Assembly: GCA_902784425.1 (NCBI GenBank) | Contig: CACZUS010000020.1 | Coordinates: forward strand, 1-39,392 | Direction of reading: 5' to 3' | Source: an uncultured Bacteroidales bacterium | Lineage (GTDB): Bacteria; Bacteroidota; Bacteroidia; Bacteroidales; Paludibacteraceae | Length of the DNA stretch: 39,392 bases | Part shown: one piece after another, positions 14,912 through 24,113 of the stretch | How positions within the stretch are numbered: the first letter of the stretch is position 1 | Layout of the letters: every line of letters begins with the position of its first letter | Notes under the pieces: generated by a model | The model's database searches: none | What the model was told of the DNA's origin: nothing | Seen by the model: the letters and a program-made list of their open reading frames with translations, nothing else | Position numbers and translations under genes: made by a program

Positions 14912-16231
14912 ATGAAGTTCTTCGACAGAAAATACGAAATCGGGAAGCTGAGGGAGATAAGGGAACTCTCGAACCATGCAGCCCAGTTTACGGTGCTGAC
15001 TGGACGGAGGCGCATCGGCAAGACATCCTTAGTGATGAAAGCCTACGAGAACGAGAACATCCTGTATTTCTTTGTTACAAGGAGCACGGAAAGCGTGCTT
15101 TGCGAGGAGTTCGTGGAGGAGCTGACCGAAAAGCTGCAAATTCCCCTATTAGGAAAGGTGGAACGCTTTGCCGACATCTTTGACTATCTGATGGAGCTGT
15201 CGAAGACACGCCCCTTGACGCTGATGATCGACGAATTCCAGGACTTTAGCCGCGTGAACAGAGCCATCTTCTCGCAGATGCAGAAGATATGGGACAAAAA
15301 GAAAGGCGAGGCGAAGATGAACTTGATCGTGTGCGGCTCGGTGTACTCGATGATGACCAAGCTGTTTCGTGACAGGAAAGAACCTCTTTACGGTCGTCAG
15401 ACGGAGTTCCTGAAGATTGAGCCTTTCACGCCTTCGGTAATCAAGGAAATCCTTGGATTTTACCACCCTGGATATACCAAGGAAGACCTATTGGCACTCT
15501 ACACCTACACGGGAGGCGTGGCGAAATATGTCGAGCTGCTGATGGATGCCGGAGCCACCTCGGCCGACAAGATGCTGGAGCGCATTATTACCAAAAACTC
15601 CTACTTCATCTACGAGGGAAAGAACATGCTGATAGAGGAGTTCGGACGCGACTACGGACGCTATTTTGACATCCTGAAACTGATTGCCACGGGACATAAC
15701 ACGCGTGGCGACATCGAAGGCATCCTGCACACGGAGGTGTCGGGCTACATGACCCGGTTGGAGAACGACTATGGGCTTATTGCGAAAAACAAGCCCATGT
15801 TCCAGAAAACCGCCAACAAGAACATCGTCTATTCGGTGAGCGACTTGTTTTTGCAGTTTTGGTTTAGGTTTATCTACAAGTACAACCATTTCATCGAGGC
15901 GAATGCCTACGGGAAACTGGCGGAGATAGTGAAACGCGACTACACTACCTACACGGGGAAAGTGCTTGAGCATTGGTTCAAGGCCGTGATGAAGGAGAGC
16001 GAGCGGTTCACGCACATCGACAGTTGGTGGGACCGCAAGGGCGAAAACGAGATAGACATCATCGCGGCGGACGATTTGGAAAAGCGGGTCACCTTTTATG
16101 AGGTGAAACGGCAACGCAGCGAGATCGACCTGAAGGTGCTGGAGGAGAAAGTGCAGCGGTTTAAGGCAGTGACGGGGGAGTTCAAAAAGTACGATTCGGA
16201 CATTGTTGGATTGAGCATGGAGAATATGTGA
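14912..16231 (+). CDS. ATP-binding protein, archaeal-ATPase-like with DUF234 domain
   Basis: Protein of 439 residues common in Bacteroidales genomes. It opens with FFDRKYEIGKLREI, then Walker A LTGRRRIGKTSL (residues about 29-40) and Walker B LTLMIDEFQDF (about 103-113). After an IVCGSVYSMM sensor region comes a winged-helix segment. The C-terminal DUF234 part (about 330-439) has FWFRFIYKY, WWDRKGENEIDII and VTFYEVKRQ, a PD-(D/E)xK-like nuclease arrangement (E..D...EVK). The cellular role of the family is not established; mobile and toxin-like behaviour have been suggested. A short copy of its DUF234 region survives at 22181-22249. It is flanked by the promoter and palindrome upstream. Confidence 0.88.
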   Translation: MKFFDRKYEIGKLREIRELSNHAAQFTVLTGRRRIGKTSLVMKAYENENILYFFVTRSTESVLCEEFVEELTEKLQIPLLGKVERFADIFDYLMELSKTRPLTLMIDEFQDFSRVNRAIFSQMQKIWDKKKGEAKMNLIVCGSVYSMMTKLFRDRKEPLYGRQTEFLKIEPFTPSVIKEILGFYHPGYTKEDLLALYTYTGGVAKYVELLMDAGATSADKMLERIITKNSYFIYEGKNMLIEEFGRDYGRYFDILKLIATGHNTRGDIEGILHTEVSGYMTRLENDYGLIAKNKPMFQKTANKNIVYSVSDLFLQFWFRFIYKYNHFIEANAYGKLAEIVKRDYTTYTGKVLEHWFKAVMKESERFTHIDSWWDRKGENEIDIIAADDLEKRVTFYEVKRQRSEIDLKVLEEKVQRFKAVTGEFKKYDSDIVGLSMENM

Positions 16232-16365
16232 ACTTTGCGTTTTTTCAAAAGCTAATCTTGAGATATGTTTTTGAGGTTTGACAATCAATTATGTCGCAAA
16301 AACAGACAAATCCATAACCATACACATAGAGGACAATTCGCGAGGAAACTGTTTGTGTGGAGTTC

Positions 16366-17310
16366 TCAATCCCGCAAACGCTTCCATATCAAATCAACAA
16401 TTATTTCCTCCACACCAGCCCTTGACGAATCCCGCTTTTTCTTTTCTTTCTTTTCAATCATTTTAACTACATCCATACTATTGTCGAGCATGTCGAAAAA
16501 CATGGATATCCGATCCTCGTCGTTTACTGATGGCGAATGAACGGTTTTGTTGTCGGAATCCGAAACGGAAGTGTGTTCCTCTTGATTATCCTTTTGGTTA
16601 TTTAGCATGATACGAAACAATTCAAGCGCTTTATGGGAATCCTTTTTTGTACCTTTGCCCTCCGCGTAACATTTTTGGAGCTGGTAGATGGCCCCAACAT
16701 GACCCGTATCACTTGCCATCGTAAAGTACTGAAACGCCCTTTTATAGTTCTTACGAACTTCGTTTTCACCATAATAATAAAAAAGTCCAAGCATGAATTG
16801 GGCATTCGCATGGCCTTGTTCGGCTGCCTTTCCATACCAATAAACAGCGGTTTTCTGGTTTTTAGCGACGCCCTGACCAAAATGATAGCAGTCAGCAAGC
16901 AAGGCTTGTGCTCCGCAATTATCTTGATGAGCAGCTTTTTCAAGCCAGAAGCAAGCTTTTTTATAATTTTTACGCATAGCAGTTCCATAGTAATAGCCGC
17001 TACCAAGAGCATACTGTGAGCAATGTTCACCTTTTCCGGCCGCCTTGCTCCAACATTTCAAAGCCTTGTGCGGATCCTCATCGTTTCCATATCCGACATA
17101 ATAGCATAATCCCAAAAGATACAGCCATCTCGGATCACCATGTTTTGCATAATCTTTTATACGTTCCACGATTTCGAATGCATCTTCAGTAGTGCCTTTC
17201 TTGAAACTCGTTTCCAAATACGCCCTGGCTTCTGATTTACTAGTAAACGAGATGATACCGTACGCTGGGCTATTGGCTTTTTCGCGAGTGTTTTCCTTGC
17301 GTGTTTTCAT
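16366..17310 (-). CDS. Sel1-repeat protein, 314 aa
   Basis: Residues about 55-245 hold five to six Sel1-like repeats of about 36 residues, with units such as WLYLLGLCYYVGYG, QALLADCYHFGQGV and AQFMLGLFYYYGE. These form an alpha solenoid used for protein binding. The N-terminus (MKTRKENTREK) is basic and has no signal peptide. The C-terminal 70 residues are acidic and then basic (KKEKKKRDSS). It is the last gene of the five-gene minus-strand operon, 45 bases after the lipoprotein. The first gene of that operon is another Sel1 protein. It is probably a cytoplasmic adaptor or scaffold. No enzymatic domain is seen. Confidence 0.85.
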   Translation of the reverse strand: MKTRKENTREKANSPAYGIISFTSKSEARAYLETSFKKGTTEDAFEIVERIKDYAKHGDPRWLYLLGLCYYVGYGNDEDPHKALKCWSKAAGKGEHCSQYALGSGYYYGTAMRKNYKKACFWLEKAAHQDNCGAQALLADCYHFGQGVAKNQKTAVYWYGKAAEQGHANAQFMLGLFYYYGENEVRKNYKRAFQYFTMASDTGHVGAIYQLQKCYAEGKGTKKDSHKALELFRIMLNNQKDNQEEHTSVSDSDNKTVHSPSVNDEDRISMFFDMLDNSMDVVKMIEKKEKKKRDSSRAGVEEIIVDLIWKRLRD

Positions 17311-17355
17311 AGCTGTTTGTTTTTATGGTTTGATAAGAAAATGTATTGGGCCTTT

Positions 17356-17982
17356 TTACCTATTTTGCTTGGTATTCCACCATGATTGTATATCGTCCCA
17401 GGATTGTTTACAAAACACACAATCTTTAATATCTTCATAAGAATAAATAGGCGGACACATATTCCCTACAAGGACGGAGTCCCAATTGGCCCTAAAGCCC
17501 GATAGGACAAAGACGGTTTCATCTGAATCGGTATATCCACTAAGAAACGAAAAGTCAATGTAGTCAGGACCTGGAACATAGTCGGTACCATACCCAACAA
17601 AAGTGGGTTCTCTGCCAAGTTCCGGGAAATGATACTCTCCTTTGCGCCAATAAACCGGTTCAAAAACCAAGACCCTGAAAGCATTTCCAAATTCATCAGA
17701 ATGAACCATCTCCAGCTTCAGCACATGCGTCGAATCCTCGGAGACATAACTACTCCAAGGATATGTTACATCTACATCATACATGAATTTGAAGTCTTCA
17801 TTGTCCTTGTTGGTACACACAATCGTATTGTGTTCAGCCTCTTTCTGTAACTGGTGCGTGCTTGTGACCTCATCGTTATCATGTTTTGTGCTGTTATGGC
17901 AGCCACACAATACAACGACAAACAATGCCATTAGTGCCATTGCTGCAATCTTTCCTGTTTTTTTTACTAAGTTTGTTTTCAT
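17356..17982 (-). CDS. Lipoprotein, 208 aa, unknown function
   Basis: The N-terminus has a basic start, a hydrophobic stretch (IAAMALMALFVVVL) and a lipobox CGC with the lipid-modified Cys at about residue 28. The mature protein is acidic and rich in aromatic residues, Tyr and Trp, with strands such as LKLEMVHS and FRVLVFEPVYW. I recognise no family. It lies between the large exported helical protein (27-base gap) and the Sel1 protein (45-base gap). A role at the periplasmic face of a membrane is likely from the signal alone. Confidence 0.75.
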   Translation of the reverse strand: MKTNLVKKTGKIAAMALMALFVVVLCGCHNSTKHDNDEVTSTHQLQKEAEHNTIVCTNKDNEDFKFMYDVDVTYPWSSYVSEDSTHVLKLEMVHSDEFGNAFRVLVFEPVYWRKGEYHFPELGREPTFVGYGTDYVPGPDYIDFSFLSGYTDSDETVFVLSGFRANWDSVLVGNMCPPIYSYEDIKDCVFCKQSWDDIQSWWNTKQNR

Positions 17983-18009
17983 GGTTTTATGTGTTTAATA
18001 GTATGATGA

Positions 18010-20223
18010 TCAATTATATTCTCCTAGATATGCAAATCTTTTCTTTTCGGCATGATAGTCTGTGAATTGATCGCAACGACCTCTGACTCGCTCCGCAGCA
18101 ATGGTTTCGGGATACTGTTCTTTGACAGTTTTGTAGTTGCTGAAACGCAGCTGGGCTTGTGCGGCATATTCATTTTCAGTAAAGGAAGCAAAGGCTTCTT
18201 CGAACATCCGTCCTGCTCGCTCCATGGCTTCTTGAATGCAGCTTCTGTTATGCTCGTCCAAATCATAATAATAGCCCTCTCCCTGCCTATACTGCGTCAA
18301 GGCCCAGCAATAATCAAACGAATTGCGCAACCCTATACCAAAGTCAAGCATCAGGAGCGCTTTCCGATTGGGATCGGCAGTAGCGGCTATTTCGTGCTCC
18401 AACTGGTTCATCGTCTTGGCAAAGCGGAATTTAGCCTCCACACCGTGACTCCACTGCTTTAACCCAAGACTGAACGGATCACGGTTAAGGTATCCCTCTT
18501 TGTAAACGTTGGTACACAAAAAGTATTCTGCTGAAACCTTTGAGAGGTAACGCTCCGCATCGGCATAACGCATCTCGCGCAAGCAATGGGTTCCGACCAT
18601 CTCGTTGAGGAAATCCAGGTCGTTGTAGGAATGCGCATTGAGGAACTTTTGAAATGGAGTTTGAGGTTTTTCCATTATTTGCACGTAGGCTATCAGTGCA
18701 TTGGCTGACAGGGTGTCCATCATCTCGGCGAAGCAACTGCTATAGTCATAGCTGTTGAACAGACCACTGCGGCGGTACTGCTCCAGGGTAAACAAAGCCC
18801 TGTCGCCATATTTTGCAATATCCTTAGGTGACCACAAATCCACATCAAGTTGATTGACTTCGTTAAGCAGTGTATAACCCGACATGTTGGCCAACTGCAG
18901 GGCCAGCGTGGTCTTGCCCGCTTTAATCATCTTCGGACACACCGTACCCAGCAGAATGCAGCGCATGGCATCGTTCCAGTAATAGTAACTACAGTTAATC
19001 TGCAGTTCATATAAAGAGCTGGTGCTGGCAATTACCTCATCGTCGATGTGGGTTTCCACCATGCCTTGCAGCCAACGCAGTTGGGTAAAGAGCTTCTGTT
19101 CGTAGGTTTTGTCGTAGGTGCAGATTTGGGCATCAATATACATGCGCATTACCTTGATGACATCCGCAAGGCTTTGGTCTTTGACGTTTTTTTCTGCCGT
19201 CTTCAAATAGCGGTCAGCCTTATTGTCATCGCCTTGTAGGTGGGCAATATATGTGGCAGCATAAGCCCATAGTGCCTTGTCTGCTCGCGAGTCGCCTTCA
19301 AGAACCTTGTCGCAGAGCGCAGCTAACTGGTTGATTTCGGCTTTCTCCTTATCCCAGTTCCAATGCCATTCGTTTTCATCGTCCAATTGGCAATTTGGCT
19401 CAATATGGCCCAGGATTTCCCACAAATTCAGTCGAAATGCCGGACAATCGGGATAGCTCTCATAGAGAAGTTCCATTCGCTCCACACGGCTCATATTGCC
19501 ATTATAGCGTTGGTCACATTCCAGAAGCCCATTCAAGTCGTTCGCTGAGATGAAATAACATTTGGCCTCTTCAAGATTATCGAGACGGGCGTACGCCCCC
19601 GCAACGTAGGATTGCATCATTTGACGCAGAAAGCCTTCGGGGATACGACCTTCTGTTTTGTCCCAAAAGCCAATGATATCCTCATATTGTTGGAGCGAAG
19701 TCATGGCTCTGATGGCCTGCAAGGCATAGCGGTCAGCGAACCGCCCGGCCGATTTCTGCTTGGCCACTTCGGCAATGTCGTTGAGCGAATACCTCACAGG
19801 GTCTTCCTTCGAGGGATAATACCAAGGCGAAAGGCTTTCACGCCGCAACCACTCACAGTTTTTGGCGAGGATAAGAAAGTCTATGGCCTCCTGGTCGTTA
19901 TGGTCAACAAGCCATTGAGCCATCTGGTTTTCCTTCACCTCGTCAAGAAGTCTGCCAGACTTTAGCTCGGTAAGCAGTTTCAGATCGGACTTATAAACCA
20001 AGTGATAGATATCCTCCAAGGGGATGGAGGTCGAGGTCTGCTGCTGCCACAGCAGACAGTTCTCGTTGCCATAGAGGTTGAAATTTTCCGGAGCATAGTC
20101 AGGCAAGTCCACAAAATGAAACAGGTAATACTCCGAAGGTGAATAATAAGGGGCTACGCAAGCCTGGGCTTGAACAAAGGCAAATAATAGGCTAATCGTG
20201 GTGATAAATCTGGCGTATTTCAT
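18010..20223 (-). CDS. Large exported helical-repeat protein, 737 aa
   Basis: A signal peptide, MKYARFITTISLLFAFVQAQA, is followed by about 715 residues that are almost all helical with TPR-like spacing: YALQAIRAMTSLQQYEDIIG, SYVAGAYARLDNLEEAKCYF and ALWAYAATYIAHLQGDDNKA. The C-terminal 120 residues have FASFTENEYAAQAQLRFSNY, a TPR-like unit. It probably folds as an alpha solenoid in the periplasm or on the cell surface. The start overlaps the end of the upstream lipoprotein by 32 bases, so the two are made together and probably act as a pair. Similar lipoprotein plus helical protein pairs occur in Bacteroidota, but I know of no assigned function. Confidence 0.8.
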   Translation of the reverse strand: MKYARFITTISLLFAFVQAQACVAPYYSPSEYYLFHFVDLPDYAPENFNLYGNENCLLWQQQTSTSIPLEDIYHLVYKSDLKLLTELKSGRLLDEVKENQMAQWLVDHNDQEAIDFLILAKNCEWLRRESLSPWYYPSKEDPVRYSLNDIAEVAKQKSAGRFADRYALQAIRAMTSLQQYEDIIGFWDKTEGRIPEGFLRQMMQSYVAGAYARLDNLEEAKCYFISANDLNGLLECDQRYNGNMSRVERMELLYESYPDCPAFRLNLWEILGHIEPNCQLDDENEWHWNWDKEKAEINQLAALCDKVLEGDSRADKALWAYAATYIAHLQGDDNKADRYLKTAEKNVKDQSLADVIKVMRMYIDAQICTYDKTYEQKLFTQLRWLQGMVETHIDDEVIASTSSLYELQINCSYYYWNDAMRCILLGTVCPKMIKAGKTTLALQLANMSGYTLLNEVNQLDVDLWSPKDIAKYGDRALFTLEQYRRSGLFNSYDYSSCFAEMMDTLSANALIAYVQIMEKPQTPFQKFLNAHSYNDLDFLNEMVGTHCLREMRYADAERYLSKVSAEYFLCTNVYKEGYLNRDPFSLGLKQWSHGVEAKFRFAKTMNQLEHEIAATADPNRKALLMLDFGIGLRNSFDYCWALTQYRQGEGYYYDLDEHNRSCIQEAMERAGRMFEEAFASFTENEYAAQAQLRFSNYKTVKEQYPETIAAERVRGRCDQFTDYHAEKKRFAYLGEYN

Positions 20224-21175
20224 CGGTGCTGTAATTTGAAAGGTTGGCAGAATCTAAATGGTAAAGAATAATTGAGGCGTTGTCAGCAGACAGTTTCATG
20301 CGCACAAGGCTGTCGAGACTCTGAAGGTCACTGAACTCCACTTGTTCTTGGCGCACCGTATCACCCTCTTCGATAAGAGATGTGTCGGGCTGATCGTGAA
20401 AAAGTCCCATATAGGTATTGTCATGGAACCACACGTACCAGCTGAAGGTGGGATAGGCGAAGTCCAAAGGCAGGTCGTAGGGTTTGCCGTTCAAATAGGC
20501 TTTCACATCGTTAAGATCAAGGATGGAATTCTGTGTTTTAGGGTTGGTAATATTGCCCGTGTTGTACATCATGAGCACACCACGGTCAACGGGCGGGCAG
20601 GCAGAGGCCAGCTGCCACAGCCGGATGGTGCAGCTGAGCTGAATACCGTGAGGCTTTAGCTTATCTTTCACTGCCTGACAGAGAGCAAAATAGGCATCTT
20701 GGGTCTGTTGTGTCCAGTCGCAGTCGAGCTGTACTTCACGGATGTCGCCCAATTCATTGAAATCGGCGATGTGCATCACTCTTTCAGCAATAAGGCCGGC
20801 ATAGTCTTCGTTCGAATGACTCATTAGACGCAACGCTTCGATGGTGATGTAAACCACGGGGATGACTTCGACATCGTCAGGAATGGCGCTTCGAAACGCA
20901 ATCGTAGCATTGGGCACAGCCTCAAAGTTAAAGTTGTTTTTGGCGTTTATTTCAGCAGGCACTACATCAAAGAAACGCAGATAAAGCCGTTTCACGTGAT
21001 GCTCTTTAAGGAAGTTCCGCTCGGTCTCATTAAGGTCAAAGATCGTTTTCCAGTAGTAGATACCGTTGGCGGGGACGTGCTCGGCTCTTTTATTAGGCTC
21101 ATTCTTCGCTGTGGGCGAGCATCCTGCTGTGGCCAACATCAACAATGTAACAAATAAGATGTGTTGAGGTTTCAT
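20192..21175 (-). CDS. Lipoprotein, 327 aa, probable TIM-barrel fold
   Basis: The signal peptide MKPQHILFVTLLMLATAGC ends in a lipobox with Cys 19. The mature region alternates strands and helices like a glycoside hydrolase barrel: KRLYLRFFDVV, VEVIPVVYIT, REVQLDCDW, IQLSCTIRLWQL, GVLMMYNTGN and LDFAYPTFSWYV. Acidic residues at strand ends (LDCDW) would suit a catalytic or binding site, though the exact family is unclear. It may act on a glycan or peptidoglycan at the outer membrane. It is translated with the helical exported protein, whose start lies inside its last 32 bases. Confidence 0.75.
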   Translation of the reverse strand: MKPQHILFVTLLMLATAGCSPTAKNEPNKRAEHVPANGIYYWKTIFDLNETERNFLKEHHVKRLYLRFFDVVPAEINAKNNFNFEAVPNATIAFRSAIPDDVEVIPVVYITIEALRLMSHSNEDYAGLIAERVMHIADFNELGDIREVQLDCDWTQQTQDAYFALCQAVKDKLKPHGIQLSCTIRLWQLASACPPVDRGVLMMYNTGNITNPKTQNSILDLNDVKAYLNGKPYDLPLDFAYPTFSWYVWFHDNTYMGLFHDQPDTSLIEEGDTVRQEQVEFSDLQSLDSLVRMKLSADNASIILYHLDSANLSNYSTDEIRQIYHHD

Positions 21176-21213
21176 GATTATATTATTTTCAACAAAAATA
21201 AATAAAGTTGCCG

Positions 21214-22080
21214 TTATTTTTCCAAATTATTCATCATGTTTTTCAGTAACTCTTCCACAGCTTCCATTTGGTCCTGAGGAATGTTGCGCCCTTCCAGGTA
21301 GAAAACGGCCAATCTGTAACATGCATCATCATTTCCCTGTTGTGCAGCTTTTATGTACCACTTTATTGCCGTTTTAAAGCTTCGTTTCACTCCTTTTCCG
21401 AATTCGTAACAATCCCCTAAATCAAACTGAGCAACTGCATTACCTTGCTCAGCAGCCTTTGCGAACCATTCGGCCGCTCTTTTGTGGTTTTTCGTAACGC
21501 CTCGGCCACTACTGTAGCCGTATCCTAAATGAAGTTGCGCGTCCGCATCGCCTTGCTCAGCGGCTTGAGAGAAAGACTCCATGGCTATTGTGTACCACTT
21601 CGATGCTTTTCTACTGTCTTTTTTTACGCCTAGGCCTTGTTCATAGAAACAACCTATTCGAAACTGCGCCAAAGCTTCACCTTGCTCCGCTGCTTTTGTG
21701 TACCATTTTGCCGCTATCTTGTAATCTTGTGGTACTCCGCAGCCATAGTCGTATAAAAGTCCCAAAGCAAACTGCGCTTCAGAGCATCCGTAACTGGCGG
21801 CTTTCTCATATAGTTCCGCGGCCTTTTTCTCGTCTTTGGGAACACCTCTTCCTGCATCGTAACACAATCCCAAACAATAGAGGGCCTCCACAAGACCCAT
21901 CTCTGCCGCCTTGCTGTAACACTCTACGGCCTTCTCATAATCTTGCGGCACCACTATTCCTTCCTCGTAACATAGCCCAAGTTTATACTGCGAGTATATG
22001 TGCCAGGCTTTTGCAGTTGTTAGATTCTCATTGACATTTTGGCCTTGGGCCGTGTTGTTGCTTTCTGTTTTTGTGCTCAT
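21214..22080 (-). CDS. Sel1-repeat protein, 288 aa
   Basis: Six or seven consecutive Sel1-like repeats cover about residues 28-275, each with a YxLGxCYxxGxGVxxDxxKAxxWYxKAAxQG-type pattern; examples are LYCLGLCYDAGRGV and AQFALGLLYDYGCG. There is no signal peptide. It is the first gene of the five-gene operon. A weak -7-like TATCTTTA lies at 22117-22124. These proteins usually act as scaffolds for other proteins. The repeats are regular and well kept, unlike those of the second Sel1 protein at the other end of the operon. Confidence 0.88.
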   Translation of the reverse strand: MSTKTESNNTAQGQNVNENLTTAKAWHIYSQYKLGLCYEEGIVVPQDYEKAVECYSKAAEMGLVEALYCLGLCYDAGRGVPKDEKKAAELYEKAASYGCSEAQFALGLLYDYGCGVPQDYKIAAKWYTKAAEQGEALAQFRIGCFYEQGLGVKKDSRKASKWYTIAMESFSQAAEQGDADAQLHLGYGYSSGRGVTKNHKRAAEWFAKAAEQGNAVAQFDLGDCYEFGKGVKRSFKTAIKWYIKAAQQGNDDACYRLAVFYLEGRNIPQDQMEAVEELLKNMMNNLEK

Positions 22081-22180
22081 AGTTCATGCGATTTTAGGTT
22101 TGACAAAAAAACTGCGTAAAGATAGTTTGACCTAAGATTATGGGCTTAGAGTAGAATAGGGGAATTAGAGTTCGGCGAGT

Positions 22181-22249
22181 GAACAGGTTAACGTCGACTG
22201 TTGGTGGGACCGCAAGAGCGAAAACAAAATCGACATCATTACCGCAAAG
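22181..22249 (+). pseudogene. Relic fragment of a DUF234 ATPase gene
   Basis: The frame reads EQVNVDCWWDRKSENKIDII, matching ERFTHIDSWWDRKGENEIDII in the intact ATPase at 14912-16231, with clear DNA similarity. There is no start, no upstream coding part, and a stop comes soon after. It is a remnant of a lost second copy, beside the second RiPP cassette. The remainder of 22081-22311 shows nothing else. Confidence 0.75.
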
Positions 22250-22311
22250 CCACCAACTATTCTTATAATTCCTTGAATTTTAGATCTTGCGCCTCGTCCA
22301 CATGCGGCACA

Positions 22312-23388
22312 TTATTTACGGTTACTTATCGTATTTTGAATGTAGGGATACAACGATTTAAAGGTTTTGCAAAAAGCGTTTTTCCCATCGGAAAACACAT
22401 GCCTATAACATCCTCCACCACAAATATCATGAATCTCACAATGATCACACTCGCGTCTCGCGCTTTCTGTGGCATCATTAATAATTGTAGTCAATTCTTT
22501 TGAGCAATGAATACTAAAAAAATCTTCTACTAAAATATTTCCTAATGCTTTTGTGTCGAAAGAATACGGATCACAGAAAAAAACGTCTCCGTTAGGAAGA
22601 ATTGATAATGCATATCCGCACTTGTTCCTATTACTATATGTACAGGCATTTGTCGTTGCTCCCAAACACAACTGCATTACATATTCAAATTCCCTTATTC
22701 TCAGGTGATAATTCCCAAAATAGTATCGATTAAACAACTTCGTCAGAAAATCAGACAGAATATCATTATCAACGGTAAGTCCTTTCTTGTCATCATAAAT
22801 GCAATAGCATAATCCGACAGAATGAATGCTGTTTTCTACCAAAAAGTCATAGTATTTATCGGCCATCCCTTTATGAGCATTCGTAATCACAGATAGTATT
22901 CCATAATTACATTTAGCTTGGTTTAATTCTTGGATGTTATGCAACACGATTTGGTTGCCTCCCTTATTTTCGTGGAAATTAATCTCTTCGGGACCGTCAA
23001 TGGAAACCCCAATATGGAAAGCATTGTCTTTTAAAAAGCCAATCCATTGTTGATTTAACAAGGAACCATTAGTTTGAATATTATTAATAAAAGACATGCC
23101 TGGATATTTCTGTTTCATTTCATTCTGAAAAGCAATAGCTCTTTCAAAGTTTTGAATACCCCATAGCAGAGGCTCCCCTCCGTGATAGATAACATTTAAA
23201 TGCATCCAACCATGTGAAACATTATAATCACATGCTTTCTCAACTACAGTTTTATATGTCTCAAAGTCCATTACGCTTTTGCGGTTATTCAAGTGATACC
23301 TACAAAAATCACATGAAAAATTGCAATTCTCGGTAACTTTGAGAATAGGGGTAATATAATCTCCTCTATTACAGAAATTGTTCATCAC
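22312..23388 (-). CDS. Radical SAM/SPASM peptide-modifying enzyme 3
   Basis: Protein of 358 residues, close relative of enzyme 1 (12134-13249). The cluster motif is CNFSCDFC (Cys 22, 26, 29), followed by HGGEPLLWG, NNIQTNGSLLN, GVSIDGPEE and SVITNAHKGMA. The SPASM region has ACTYSNRNKCG, FFCDPYSF, CDHCEIHDICGGGC and AFCKTFK. The precursor gene lies 38 bases upstream on the same strand. The expected reaction is a carbon-carbon link inside aromatic-x-Asp units of the precursor. No transporter, protease or methyltransferase gene accompanies this cassette, so export or leader removal must rely on other genes. Confidence 0.92.
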   Translation of the reverse strand: MMNNFCNRGDYITPILKVTENCNFSCDFCRYHLNNRKSVMDFETYKTVVEKACDYNVSHGWMHLNVIYHGGEPLLWGIQNFERAIAFQNEMKQKYPGMSFINNIQTNGSLLNQQWIGFLKDNAFHIGVSIDGPEEINFHENKGGNQIVLHNIQELNQAKCNYGILSVITNAHKGMADKYYDFLVENSIHSVGLCYCIYDDKKGLTVDNDILSDFLTKLFNRYYFGNYHLRIREFEYVMQLCLGATTNACTYSNRNKCGYALSILPNGDVFFCDPYSFDTKALGNILVEDFFSIHCSKELTTIINDATESARRECDHCEIHDICGGGCYRHVFSDGKNAFCKTFKSLYPYIQNTISNRK

Positions 23389-23426
23389 GAATCATTACAA
23401 TATTCAATACAGTATAGAAAATACAC

Positions 23427-23546
23427 TTAACCATATGAATCTCCCCAACTATCACTTGACCAACTATCACTCCAGTTATCATCCCAATCTCGAAAACCAG
23501 CAATCTGTTTTTGAGCAATCACGTTTTTTATGTGCTCTAACCTCAT
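23427..23546 (-). CDS. RiPP precursor peptide, 39 aa, Trp-x-Asp repeats
   Basis: Short ORF read from the DNA, starting MRLEHIKNVIAQKQIAG. The core repeats aromatic-x-Asp: FRD, WDD, WSD, WGD, and it ends SDSWGDSYG. It has the same length and end as the precursor at 13478-13597. Two very short upstream ORFs (MKSDQI and MVK) precede its ATG closely; the second stop overlaps the start region (ATGGTGAAATGAGG). This may couple translation. It is followed by radical SAM enzyme 3 after 38 bases. Confidence 0.8.
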   Translation of the reverse strand: MRLEHIKNVIAQKQIAGFRDWDDNWSDSWSSDSWGDSYG

Positions 23547-23575
23547 TTCACCATTAGATTTGATCACTTTTCATA

Positions 23576-23609
23576 TGGCTCGGTTATATCCCATCGGCTC
23601 TTCGGTTTT
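23576..23609 (-). promoter_or_regulatory. Leader motif shared with the first RiPP operon (copy 2)
   Basis: The minus strand has AAAACCGAAGAGCCGATGGG followed by ATATAACCGAGCC. It matches the leader at 13623-13660, including a loop of the same length (ATGGG[A/G]TATAAC). The flanking stem is weaker here (two G-C pairs). Confidence 0.5.
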
Positions 23610-23628
23610 TTAATATAAAGTTAGATTG

Positions 23629-23636
23629 CAAAAGTA
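23629..23636 (-). promoter_or_regulatory. Second RiPP cassette promoter -7 element (TACTTTTG)
   Basis: Exact TAnnTTTG match on the minus strand, 83 bases upstream of the precursor ATG and just ahead of the shared leader motif. The stretch 23640-23896 shows no gene I can support. Confidence 0.6.
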
Positions 23637-23896
23637 GTTCATTTTTCCCAAATGCTCATTAATAAAGTGCAATAATTTCTATACAAATCAATTGTTTTAT
23701 CTCAAGTTGTTGATGTTTTGGTAATTAATCCAAACCACTTCATTTCTTTCTCTACTTCCCCTTATGTTGATACTTATTGATTTGCAACCAGATCTGCGCA
23801 TTGGTTTGCATGGCTGCTTAATCATTATAGTGCTTGCCCAGTATTCCCTTGTAACACCATCCTCATATATATCAGCAATTCAGGTGGAACTCGTTT

Positions 23897-24086
23897 TTAG
23901 GTTTGATAGTTGATTTTATCATACATTACTTCTTTTACATACTTTTTCCATTTTACCTTGAACCCTCTATCCATAGCGTGTTTTATGGTCTTTTGTCGCG
24001 CGAAAATTTGCCAGATGAAAGACCGTGCGCATATCGTCAATGCGATAGTTTGACTGCATGATTTTATTTGTTTTCACCTTTGCCAT
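23897..24086 (-). pseudogene. Possible frameshifted small gene
   Basis: An ATG at 24086 follows a -7 match (TATCTTTG, minus strand, 24114-24121). The frame starts MAKVKTNKIMQ and stops after 39 codons. After a one-base shift an open frame continues (FIWQIFARQKTIKHAMDRGF and KVKWKKYVKEVM) to a stop at 23897. The joined product would be a basic helical protein of about 60 residues. I do not recognise it. It could be a decayed gene or two overlapping small ORFs. Confidence 0.3.
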
Positions 24087-24113
24087 GTTGTGGTAGCTTT
24101 AAATGTGATGCGA

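Noticed and set aside
15488..16288. 266-codon minus-strand ORF
   Set aside because: Antisense shadow of the DUF234 ATPase gene.
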